Shown here: piece by piece, positions 9,792 through 18,568 of the stretch
How positions within the stretch are numbered: the first letter of the stretch is position 1
Layout of the letters: each line of letters starts with the position of its first letter
NCBI GenBank assembly: GCA_023653075.1
Contig: JAMNXQ010000006.1
Span: 1-64,000 of the forward strand
Length of the DNA stretch: 64,000 nt
Direction: 5' to 3'
From: Algoriphagus sp.
Lineage (GTDB): Bacteria > Bacteroidota > Bacteroidia > Cytophagales > Cyclobacteriaceae
Notes under the pieces: model-generated
What the model was told of the DNA's origin: nothing
Seen by the model: the letters and a program-made list of their open reading frames with translations, nothing else
The model's database searches: none
Translations under genes and position numbers: made by a program

Positions 9792-10844
9792 ATGATGCAG
9801 CCCTTCCTTAAATTAATTGTGCTTGTCCATGCTCTCCTGAGTTTGGCTGTTGCCTTAATTGCTGTGGTGGGGCTTTTATTTTTTCTTTCGGTTTCAGGGG
9901 TACAATTGCCAAGCCTTTCCAAGGGTGAGCAAGAAGCTACTGCATTAGAAGTTGAACTCTCTGTAGTGAAAGCTTTAGTGGACCCAGCATCACTTTGGCA
10001 TGCACCCGATTTTGCCTTGATAGACCAAGAACCCAATTCTGAAGATTTGCATTATGGTAAGGAACTGGTGGTGAATACAGCCGAGTACCTTGGTCCCAAG
10101 GGCAAGGTGTTGGCCATGTCTAATGGAATGAACTGTCAAAATTGTCATTTAAAAGCGGGTACGGTTCCTTTTGGGAACAACTATGGGGCTGTAGCTGCTA
10201 CCTATCCAAAATTTAGAGCTCGGTCTGGAACAGAAGAGGATATTCAAAAGCGAATCAACGATTGTTTTGAGCGAAGTCTCAATGGAAAGGCATTGGAACG
10301 GAACTCCAAGGAAATGAAAGCCATGGTCGCCTACATCAATTGGGTCGGCAAGGATGTGCCCAAAGGTGAAATCCCAGCCGGTTCAGGGATTTATGAAGTT
10401 CCGCTTTTAGATCGCGCTGCTGACCCAGCCAAAGGTAAAATTGTTTATGAGAATCAATGCGCATCTTGCCACCAGGCCGGTGGCAAAGGAATGGCCAAGG
10501 CAGATGGGTCGGGATATGTATATCCTCCGCTTTGGGGTGAGGCTAGTTACAACCACGGAGCAGGTCTCTACCGAATTACTCGTTTTGCTGGTTACGTGAA
10601 AGCGAATATGCCCTTGGGTGCCACCTTTGAATCACCCATCTTAAGTGACGAAGATGCTTGGGATGTGGCAGCTTATGTCAACAGCATGGAGCGACCGAAG
10701 AAAGACCTTTCCAAGGACTGGCCCGACATTTCTAAGAAACCTATGGATCATCCTTTTGGGCCTTTTTCTGATGAATTCACCGAGGAACAACATAAGTTTG
10801 GACCCTTCAAGCCCATCAAAGCCGCTAAATCGAGCAGCAAGTGA
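9792..10844 (+). CDS. tsdA: TsdA-like dihaem cytochrome c (thiosulfate dehydrogenase/tetrathionate reductase)
   Basis: N-terminal TM anchor; CQNCH and CASCH haem sites; RINDCFERSLNGK, YPPLWG.ASYN.GAG, NMPLG, DVAAYVNSMERP, KP.DHPFGPF.DEF.EEQHKFGPF. Confidence 0.85.
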   Translation: MMQPFLKLIVLVHALLSLAVALIAVVGLLFFLSVSGVQLPSLSKGEQEATALEVELSVVKALVDPASLWHAPDFALIDQEPNSEDLHYGKELVVNTAEYLGPKGKVLAMSNGMNCQNCHLKAGTVPFGNNYGAVAATYPKFRARSGTEEDIQKRINDCFERSLNGKALERNSKEMKAMVAYINWVGKDVPKGEIPAGSGIYEVPLLDRAADPAKGKIVYENQCASCHQAGGKGMAKADGSGYVYPPLWGEASYNHGAGLYRITRFAGYVKANMPLGATFESPILSDEDAWDVAAYVNSMERPKKDLSKDWPDISKKPMDHPFGPFSDEFTEEQHKFGPFKPIKAAKSSSK

Positions 10845-12211
10845 GGGGTAAAGTTTTCTTTTTATTCTTTATAGGAATTACATTTTTTCCTGAGGCAGTT
10901 CATTCGCAAACTGAGGAGAAAGAAAAAAAAGTAATTTTTCTGCCGGAATTAAGCTTCCGAAGCTTTTGGATGAATACCTCGTATTCCAATGAGGCGCTTC
11001 GATCGGATTATGCGCTGGGACTAAGCTCTCTTATTGGGGGGAAATTGACCTTTCAAAAAAAGTGGGAGGTTCAGACAGGCTATCGCCTTTTTGCCAATGC
11101 GATCAGTTCTGATTTTTGGGAACCTGATCCAGCTACAGGTCAAGCCAATCGCTACGAATCGGGTTTATTTAATTTAGTAGAACCTAATGACCGATTTTTT
11201 GGCAGGTTGGAATTGCTTTCATTAGCATGGATTCAACCGAAGTTTGGTGTTAAGGTGGGTAAAATGGGAATTCAGTCCGATTGGATAAATGCCCAGGATG
11301 GACGACTCTCTCCAACCGTAGTGGAAGGGATTCATGCCTACTATGTACCAAAAGCCAATTGGAAAGTTAGTGCTTGGGGGATTACTCGAATGACTATTCG
11401 AGGATCTAAGGATTGGCTTCCAATCGAAGAGACGATTGGACTATATCCACAGGGTAGAAGTTACTCAGGTAAATCATCTGCTTATTTTGGAAATACATCG
11501 AGTTCTTGGTTGGGAATTTGGGAATTGGAAGGAAAGGTTAAGGGAGGGAAGATGCTACGGTTCTCACAAACCTTTGCAGCCAACTTGTTTTCGACCTACT
11601 GGGCGACATTCGAAAAAACAACCAAAATCAACCTAGGGAATTGGACATCAGGAATTCAAGGGGGGTTCCAACATGGATTAAGGGAAGGTGGAAATCCAAT
11701 TATTGAGAAGCAATACAAGAATCCAAAAGACCTCAACTTTGTAGTTTCAGCCAAATTGAACTGGAAAAAGGATGCCTGGGAGGCGCAACTTAGTGCTACG
11801 CAACTAGGAGGGAAGGGGCGTTGGTTAAACCCTCGGGAATGGGGGAAGGATGCCTGGTATACCTTTATTCCTAGAGAACGAAACGAAGGATTTGAAAAGG
11901 TCACAGCGGTGGTGGGCTATGCTTCGTATCGTTTTAAAAAACTTCCCCTTCAACTGTACACCTATATGGGGATCCATGTTTTACCTCAACTAGAAGACAC
12001 TGCTGCCAATAAATACAATTTCCCAAGTTACCGACAGCATACTATAGGCTTAAGGTATGCTCCCAAAAAATTCAAAAATCTAGAATTTCAATTGATAGGG
12101 GTTGCAAAAGAGCCGCTGACAACTAAAAAACTTCTTCCGATACAGCAATACAATAAGGTGGACCTGTGGCATTTCAATGGACTTATCAATTGGAAATTCG
12201 CCAAAGACTAA
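10841..12211 (+). CDS. outer-membrane beta-barrel protein/porin
   Basis: 456 aa; signal peptide FFLFFIGITFFPEAVHSQ, alternating beta strands; GTG start overlapping upstream TGA. Confidence 0.7.
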   Translation: MRGKVFFLFFIGITFFPEAVHSQTEEKEKKVIFLPELSFRSFWMNTSYSNEALRSDYALGLSSLIGGKLTFQKKWEVQTGYRLFANAISSDFWEPDPATGQANRYESGLFNLVEPNDRFFGRLELLSLAWIQPKFGVKVGKMGIQSDWINAQDGRLSPTVVEGIHAYYVPKANWKVSAWGITRMTIRGSKDWLPIEETIGLYPQGRSYSGKSSAYFGNTSSSWLGIWELEGKVKGGKMLRFSQTFAANLFSTYWATFEKTTKINLGNWTSGIQGGFQHGLREGGNPIIEKQYKNPKDLNFVVSAKLNWKKDAWEAQLSATQLGGKGRWLNPREWGKDAWYTFIPRERNEGFEKVTAVVGYASYRFKKLPLQLYTYMGIHVLPQLEDTAANKYNFPSYRQHTIGLRYAPKKFKNLEFQLIGVAKEPLTTKKLLPIQQYNKVDLWHFNGLINWKFAKD

Positions 12212-12519
12212 ATTCGTGTCCTGCCGTTATTTGCCTCATACATTAGGAATTCTCGTTTTATTAGCGCAGCTTTGTTTGTCGGAAAAATGTTTTCGATACT
12301 TGTCAACAAGTTTAGCATCGGCGATTCACCTGCCACAAGTAGCAAATCAAGAGTTCTCCAACACAGGTTTTACTTCTTTTTCTTCTACTTTTTTAATTCG
12401 ACAGAAGATCTTCTTTTTTGAGTTAAAACCTGCAGTTAACAATCTTTAGAGAACCCAGATTTACCAGTACCTACCAAAACAATCACCCCATTAAGACCAT
12501 TCGATTTTCTGATTCAGCC

Positions 12520-13590
12520 TTGTCTGAATTCTCCCTCACCCTCAGAAGCAGAGTCAACGCTTATTTCACTTCTACCCAGCAAACCAAGTTTGCTACTACT
12601 GAAATGAAGTTCAAGACGGTGTTCATGTTGAGCCTTTATTTCTTGCCCATACTCCTGATTAGTTTAGGTGTATTTGACCAAACATGGCAGCTTTTTGCCT
12701 GTTTCGTAGCAAGTGGCTTTGGTATGGCAGGAATTGGAATGGGAATTATGCACGATGCCATCCATGGTACCTATTCGCAGAATTCAAAAATCAATAAATT
12801 GCTTGGCTATACGCTCAATCTCGTAGGAGCCAATGCTACGGTTTGGAAAATTCAACACAACGTGTTGCATCATTCGTATACGAATATACCTGAAGGGGAC
12901 GATGACATCAATGCGCCTTTCTTCCTTCGATTTTCCCCTCATGCTCCCAAAAACAAGATGCATAAATTCCAACATTGGTACACTTGGATCTTTTATGGCC
13001 TATCTACCGTGTCTTGGGTTACCTCAAAGGATTTTATCCGATTTGATCGGTACTACAAAATGGGATTGTTTAAGGGAAAGAACATATACCGAAATACCGT
13101 CTTAAAAATTATTGCTTGGAAACTGGTATACTACACGTTTATCCTTGGCTTACCTATCGCATTTTCTCCTTTCGGAGTAGGTTCAATTTTGCTCGCGTTT
13201 TTGCTCCTTCATTTCATTACTGGTCTCAGCATTTCCCTCGTGTTTCAAACAGCCCACATCATGCCGGAGGTGTCCTTTCCTCAAGCCAATGAACAGGGTA
13301 TCGTGGAGGGAGAACGCATGCTGCACCAATTGGTCACCACCTCAAATTATTCCGAAAATAGTCCGCTCTTCTCCTGGATGATTGGTGGGTTGAATTACCA
13401 AATAGAGCATCATTTATTTCCGGATATCTGTCACGTACACTACCGAAATATCGCTCCGATTGTGAAAGCAACCGCTGCCGAATACAATATTCCTTACTAC
13501 ACAAAAAAGACATTTTTTGACGCTTTGAAGGCCCATGCTAAGATGCTGTACCAACTTGGTCACCTCGAAATGCAGCCTATTAAAGCCTAA
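12520..13590 (+). CDS. membrane fatty acid desaturase / acyl-CoA desaturase
   Basis: Histidine boxes HDAIHG, HNVLHHSYTN, QIEHHLFP; TTG start in the track, in-frame ATG at 12604 also possible. Confidence 0.9.
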   Translation: MSEFSLTLRSRVNAYFTSTQQTKFATTEMKFKTVFMLSLYFLPILLISLGVFDQTWQLFACFVASGFGMAGIGMGIMHDAIHGTYSQNSKINKLLGYTLNLVGANATVWKIQHNVLHHSYTNIPEGDDDINAPFFLRFSPHAPKNKMHKFQHWYTWIFYGLSTVSWVTSKDFIRFDRYYKMGLFKGKNIYRNTVLKIIAWKLVYYTFILGLPIAFSPFGVGSILLAFLLLHFITGLSISLVFQTAHIMPEVSFPQANEQGIVEGERMLHQLVTTSNYSENSPLFSWMIGGLNYQIEHHLFPDICHVHYRNIAPIVKATAAEYNIPYYTKKTFFDALKAHAKMLYQLGHLEMQPIKA

Positions 13591-13599
13591 AACCTACTT

Positions 13600-14793
13600 A
13601 TGAATCAATTTACCAAAAAGAATACCAAATCATCTGCTCCAGCTCGAGGTGCAAACCCTGATCGAAGACAGGTGAAAAAGAAAGAGTCCACCCTTGACCC
13701 AAGGCTGTTTGTAAAAAAAGCGCAGCCAAGCGGGCAAGAAGGATTTCGTACTGAAAAATCATTTGCTGAACTAGGCCTAAGCGCCAAGTTGCTTCAAAAT
13801 ATTTTAGCCAAAGGCTACCAAACCCTTACTACGATTCAGGAACAATCCATCGAGCCACTTCTTCATGGAAGAGACGTGATGGCAATTTCAAAGACTGGAT
13901 CGGGTAAGACTGCTGCCTTTTTGATTCCTATCATTGAACATGCGCTCAAGGATCCTCGGAATTACACCGCCTTGGTCGTGACCCCCACTCGTGAGCTAGC
14001 CCTTCAAATCGAAGAGGAGTTTAAAAGCTTGAGCACAGCCATGAACTTGTACTCTGCTACCTTCATTGGAGGAACCAATATCAACTCGGATATCCCTAAG
14101 TTGGAGCGTAAGCTCCAAGTGATTGTAGGCACACCAGGAAGGCTATTAGACCTTTCGGATCGCCGTGTACTGGATCTTAGAAAAGTCAACACGCTTGTTT
14201 TGGATGAGTTTGACCGAATGTTGGATATGGGCTTTGTACTCGATGTCAACAAATTAGTCAACAGAATTGGAGCAAGAGACCAAACCCTCCTGTTCTCCGC
14301 CACGTTAGAACCAGGACAGAAAAAGTTGATCGATGGTTTATTGTCCAATCCGGTAGAGGTGAAAGTATCGACGGGAGCCACTACCAACGAGAATATCGAA
14401 CAACAAACCATTCGGGTACCCGAAGGTCAAGATAAGTTTGAGGTGATGGCAGATTTGTTTGCTAATCCAGAGTTGGAGAAGGTGATTTTATTCACCGAAA
14501 CCAAAAGATTAGCCGATCGATTGGCGAAAAAATTAATTCAAGCTGGCATCAAAGCCGGTCAGATTCACGGAGATAAGTCCCAGAATTTTCGAAATAGAAT
14601 GATCGAAGAATTCAAGAATGGGGAAATTCGGGTGTTGGTAGCTACGGATGTTGCTGCCAGAGGGATCGATGTAGCTGATGTGAGCCATGTGATCAATTAT
14701 CAGCTACCGATGACCATGGATGCTTACATCCATCGTATCGGAAGAACGGGAAGGGCCGGAAAAGTAGGCCATGCCATCACATTTGTAAACTAA
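13600..14793 (+). CDS. DEAD-box RNA helicase (RhlE-like)
   Basis: SKTGSGKTAAF, PTRELALQ, VLDEFDRML (variant DEFD), FSATLEP, HRIGRTGRAGK. Confidence 0.93.
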   Translation: MNQFTKKNTKSSAPARGANPDRRQVKKKESTLDPRLFVKKAQPSGQEGFRTEKSFAELGLSAKLLQNILAKGYQTLTTIQEQSIEPLLHGRDVMAISKTGSGKTAAFLIPIIEHALKDPRNYTALVVTPTRELALQIEEEFKSLSTAMNLYSATFIGGTNINSDIPKLERKLQVIVGTPGRLLDLSDRRVLDLRKVNTLVLDEFDRMLDMGFVLDVNKLVNRIGARDQTLLFSATLEPGQKKLIDGLLSNPVEVKVSTGATTNENIEQQTIRVPEGQDKFEVMADLFANPELEKVILFTETKRLADRLAKKLIQAGIKAGQIHGDKSQNFRNRMIEEFKNGEIRVLVATDVAARGIDVADVSHVINYQLPMTMDAYIHRIGRTGRAGKVGHAITFVN

Positions 14794-14802
14794 ACCACTT
14801 GC

Positions 14803-15063
14803 ATGTCAAAAAATCAAAACACATTTATCAAAAAACAGAAGGCGGAACTAAAGAAGAGAAAGCAGAAAGATAAACTTGAAAAGAAACTAGAGCGAAAAGG
14901 ACAACCCAAAGATGGAAGTCTAGACAATATGATCGCTTATGTGGATGAATTCGGGAATATCTCAGCCACTCCTCCCGAACCACCTGTAGAGAAAAAATTT
15001 AATTCAAATCAGTCCAATCAAAACCGAGTAAAAAACAATCAAAATTTCAAAAATCATGAATGA
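14803..15063 (+). CDS. small Lys-rich protein resembling the N-terminal half of Bacteroidetes cold-shock proteins
   Basis: 86 aa; basic N-terminus then DNMIAYVDEFGNISATPPEPP; 8-nt overlap with the csp ORF. Confidence 0.7.
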   Translation: MSKNQNTFIKKQKAELKKRKQKDKLEKKLERKGQPKDGSLDNMIAYVDEFGNISATPPEPPVEKKFNSNQSNQNRVKNNQNFKNHE

Positions 15064-15250
15064 AGGAACAGTAAAATTCTTTAACACAACCAAAGGCTTT
15101 GGATTCATTACCCCATCTGATAACAGTGAGGACGTATTCGTTCACCACACTGGTTTGGTGCACGAAATCCGTGAAAATGACAAGGTGGTTTACGAACTAG
15201 TACAAGGAAAAAAAGGCATTAATGCCGTTAATGTAAAAGTGGTGAAGTAA
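15056..15250 (+). CDS. cold-shock domain protein
   Basis: 64 aa; GTVKFFNTTKGFGFITP...DVFVHHTGL. Confidence 0.95.
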   Translation: MNEGTVKFFNTTKGFGFITPSDNSEDVFVHHTGLVHEIRENDKVVYELVQGKKGINAVNVKVVK

Positions 15251-15271
15251 TCACTACATCCCTTGAGGTAA

Positions 15272-15306
15272 AATCCCCGGGCGATTTCTGTTCGTTCGGG
15301 GATTTT
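15272..15306 (+). terminator. intrinsic terminator after cold-shock operon
   Basis: AAATCCCCG...CGGGGATTT followed by a T-rich run. Confidence 0.75.
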
Positions 15307-15404
15307 TTATTTTTTTTTTCAAAAGAGAAACTTAGCTTTAGCTTTCAATTTTACCTGTTGTAAAGCGACTGAAGTTTAAGTCGTCCTCGCCTAATTTATT
15401 TGCT

Positions 15405-15839
15405 ATGAAGAATTACCCAATCTATCTCTTTGTATTTTTAGTGCTACTTTCCTGTGCCCCAAAGCAGACTGAAGAAGCTACCGATTCAAGTTCTGCATCC
15501 CAAACCAGCATAAAAAACCCTATCATGCCTGACTCTGTACTTCGCCATGTGGTCTTGTTTGGATTTAAAGCTACTTCCTCTCCGCAAGACGTAGAGAAAA
15601 TTGTTGCTGGCTTCCAAGCACTTCCTGGAAAAATCTCTGAAATCAAAGGCTTTGAGTGGGGTGTCAACTCTAGCCCGGAAGGGCTCAACCAAGGCTTGAC
15701 ACATGCGTTCACGGTCACTTTTCATTCCAATGCAGACCGTGATGCCTACATTCCTCACCCTGCCCACCAGGAATTTGTGGGCCTTTTAAGCCCGCATCTG
15801 GATAAGGTAACGGTATTGGATTATTGGACCAAAGAATAA
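15405..15839 (+). CDS. Dabb-family (stress-responsive A/B barrel) lipoprotein
   Basis: Lipobox LVLLSC; LRHVVLFGFK, HPAHQEFV. Confidence 0.85.
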   Translation: MKNYPIYLFVFLVLLSCAPKQTEEATDSSSASQTSIKNPIMPDSVLRHVVLFGFKATSSPQDVEKIVAGFQALPGKISEIKGFEWGVNSSPEGLNQGLTHAFTVTFHSNADRDAYIPHPAHQEFVGLLSPHLDKVTVLDYWTKE

Positions 15840-15901
15840 ACCAATTCATCGGTTTAACGTACCACTTGTCTTGGATTTAACCGAGTTGACTTGAAGATGA
15901 G

Positions 15902-16519
15902 TTGATTGCTATGCAGTATTCGCTTATACCTCAGGAATCCAGTAACCTACTTCCATTTCAAGGTGAAGTAAGTTTTCATCCCCATTTTTTTTCAAGTGCG
16001 GAAGCAGATGAATTATTTCAAGTCTTTCATGATCGATTATCCTGGCAGCAGGAACCGATCTGGATGTTTGGTAAGCAAGTGCTCCAACCTAGACTAACTG
16101 CGCTGTATGGGGACCCTAAGGTGCCGTATAGGTATTCAGGGATTGCGATGGAAGCAAGGCCTTTCACGGATGAACTAAAACTAATCAAGAACCGTCTGGA
16201 AGCCTTTACCAAACAGGAGTTAACGCATGTGCTCTGCAATTATTACCGAGATGGGATGGATAGCATGGGTTGGCATCGTGATAATGAGCCGGTATTGGGT
16301 AATAATCCAGCGATTGCCTCGCTGACCTTTGGTGCTACCCGATCTTTTCAATTGCGCCCCTACGGAAAAAAGGAGCCTAAATTGAGCCTTGAACTTTCGC
16401 ATGGAAGTCTTTTACTAATGGGCGGTGAAAGCCAGCATTTCTGGGAACACCAGCTTCCCAAAACCAAAAAGGTATTGGCTCCTCGTATCAACCTCACTTT
16501 TCGAAAATTAATCGCTTAA
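15902..16519 (+). CDS. AlkB-like 2OG-Fe(II) dioxygenase
   Basis: CNYYRDGMDSMGWHRDNEP, SLTFGATRSFQLR, HGSLLLMGGESQHFWEH, PRINLTFR. Confidence 0.92.
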   Translation: MIAMQYSLIPQESSNLLPFQGEVSFHPHFFSSAEADELFQVFHDRLSWQQEPIWMFGKQVLQPRLTALYGDPKVPYRYSGIAMEARPFTDELKLIKNRLEAFTKQELTHVLCNYYRDGMDSMGWHRDNEPVLGNNPAIASLTFGATRSFQLRPYGKKEPKLSLELSHGSLLLMGGESQHFWEHQLPKTKKVLAPRINLTFRKLIA

Positions 16520-16548
16520 TTGGAGATGAAGTAGGTTTTAGATAGGAG

Positions 16549-17661
16549 TTAGTTGACCACCCAAAGGTAGTCACCGTATCCTGCAGCTTGCATTTCTGAT
16601 TTAGGAATAAACTTCATTGCCGCAGAATTCATGCAGTAGCGCAATCCCGTTGGTGCAGGACCGTCGTTGAAAACATGCCCTAGGTGAGAGTTTCCTAGCT
16701 TACTACGCACTTCTACACGTAGCATTCCCAGTGTACGATCTACTGGCTTATCAATCACGCGTGCATCGATGGGTTTGGTAAAGCTAGGCCATCCAGAGCC
16801 TGATTCGTATTTGTCCTTGGAGCTAAATAAAGGAGCACCTGTAACGACACAAACATAGATTCCCTCTTCCTTATTTCCGTTGTAGGCGTTATTGAAGGCA
16901 AATTCAGTGGCTCCCTCCATCGTCACTTCGTACTGCATCTCATCCAACTCTTTTTTGAGATCGCCTTTGGATGGAGCAGGGTATTTTTTGGCACTTAGCT
17001 CAGGCCAATGCTTTTGAATAAAAGCATCTCTGCCAGATCCTTTGTGGTACGCATAGTAATCTTGAGGACTCTTTTTGTAGTAATCTTGGTGGTAATCTTC
17101 CGCAGGGTAGAAATTCGTAAACTTGATGATGGGAGTAGCTACTGGCTTGGAAAATCGTTTGGATTGATCCAGGCGCTTTTTGCTTTCTTCTGCTACCTTC
17201 TTTTGCTGGTCGTTGTGAAAGAAAATAGCGGACTCGTATTGAGTTCCTCGATCAAAAAATGAGCCACCCACATCTGTAGGGTCATAGGTTTGCCAGAATA
17301 TATCTACCAATTCGGCATAGCTGATGACTTCAGGGTCAAAGGTGATTTGCACGGATTCACGGTGAGAAGTTTTGCCTCCTGATACTTCGCCATAGGTAGG
17401 ATTTTTTTCCTTTCCTCCTGAATAGCCAGAAATTACTGAAATAACTCCATCTAAGTCCTCAAATGGAGCTTCTACACACCAAAAACAACCTCCTGCGAAG
17501 GTAGCAACCTGTTGGGATGCTGAAAAAACTTCTTTTGGAGATTCTTCGGCGCTATTTTGAAAATCAGGTGAGGGAGTAGATCCCCCGCCACAAGCAAGGA
17601 AAAGTGAGGCAATCAAAGCGAACATGGGATAGCTGAATTTTGAGTTTATTTTCATTTCCAA
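16549..17661 (-). CDS. msrAB: MsrA-MsrB fusion methionine sulfoxide reductase, exported/lipoprotein
   Basis: FAGGCFWCVEAPF (MsrA), SGSGWPSF and GLRYCMNSAAMKF (MsrB); lipobox LFLAC. Confidence 0.92.
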   Translation of the reverse strand: MEMKINSKFSYPMFALIASLFLACGGGSTPSPDFQNSAEESPKEVFSASQQVATFAGGCFWCVEAPFEDLDGVISVISGYSGGKEKNPTYGEVSGGKTSHRESVQITFDPEVISYAELVDIFWQTYDPTDVGGSFFDRGTQYESAIFFHNDQQKKVAEESKKRLDQSKRFSKPVATPIIKFTNFYPAEDYHQDYYKKSPQDYYAYHKGSGRDAFIQKHWPELSAKKYPAPSKGDLKKELDEMQYEVTMEGATEFAFNNAYNGNKEEGIYVCVVTGAPLFSSKDKYESGSGWPSFTKPIDARVIDKPVDRTLGMLRVEVRSKLGNSHLGHVFNDGPAPTGLRYCMNSAAMKFIPKSEMQAAGYGDYLWVVN

Positions 17662-17879
17662 GGATTTCCGAGCAGTAGTTGATTTACCCTCCGGTTATAT
17701 TGTTTCAACACGAAACCAGGTAGGGCTGTTTCAAAAATAGAGGATTATTTTAGGGGAAGCCATTTAAGTCTTTTAAAGCCGCCACTAATTTTTATTTCAG
17801 TCATGGATTTTTGATAAAAGAGGGCGAAAAATTGAAGAACTCTTCTAGATTTGTATAAACTGAAGGGTCATCTCCTGCT

Positions 17880-18542
17880 ATGAAATCACTACTCCTACGC
17901 AACTTTTGGGTTGTACTTGCGCTGTTTTTTAGCCTTTCGGTAGGTTCATTACACGCCCAGGAACCCGGTTTTGTTTCCCTATTTGATGGACAAAGTTTGA
18001 CAGGGTGGGTGGGCAACAAAACTTCCTACCACGTCAAAGAGGGGATGATCGTCATCGAACCGAAAGGAGAGGGGGGTGGAAATCTATACACAGCGAAGGA
18101 ATACGGGAATTTTGTGCTACGATTTGAGTTTCAACTCACTCCAGGAGCAAATAATGGATTAGGAATTCATGCACCCCTGGAAGGTGATGCGGCCTATGTG
18201 GGTAAGGAATTTCAGATTTTGGATAATGAAGCCGAAAAATATGCAGGCCTTCAAGTTTACCAATACCATGGTTCCCTGTATGGAGTAATGCCTGCCAGGC
18301 GGGGTTTTTTACGGCCAACAGGAGAATGGAATCAGCAGGAGGTACGCATCACTCATCCCTATGTGACCGTAATTTTGAATGGAGAAGTGATCTTGGAAGG
18401 CAATTACCTAGAGGCGAGCCAATTCGGCACGCTTGACAAAAAAGAACATCCAGGCCTATCGCGTAGTCGAGGACATATTGGATTTCTGGGCCACGGTGAT
18501 CTGGTCCGATTCCGAAATATCCAAATCAAAGAATTACCTTAA
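17880..18542 (+). CDS. DUF1080 / 3-keto-disaccharide hydrolase-type protein
   Basis: Signal peptide; FVSLFDGQSLTGWVG...GIHAP...EFQILDNE. Confidence 0.88.
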   Translation: MKSLLLRNFWVVLALFFSLSVGSLHAQEPGFVSLFDGQSLTGWVGNKTSYHVKEGMIVIEPKGEGGGNLYTAKEYGNFVLRFEFQLTPGANNGLGIHAPLEGDAAYVGKEFQILDNEAEKYAGLQVYQYHGSLYGVMPARRGFLRPTGEWNQQEVRITHPYVTVILNGEVILEGNYLEASQFGTLDKKEHPGLSRSRGHIGFLGHGDLVRFRNIQIKELP

Positions 18543-18568
18543 ACCCAAGCCCAAGCCCCCGTTTACCC

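Noticed and set aside
12177-12449. 90-aa ORF after the porin
   Set aside because: Overlaps the porin 3' end, low-information composition, no homology recognised; more likely intergenic.
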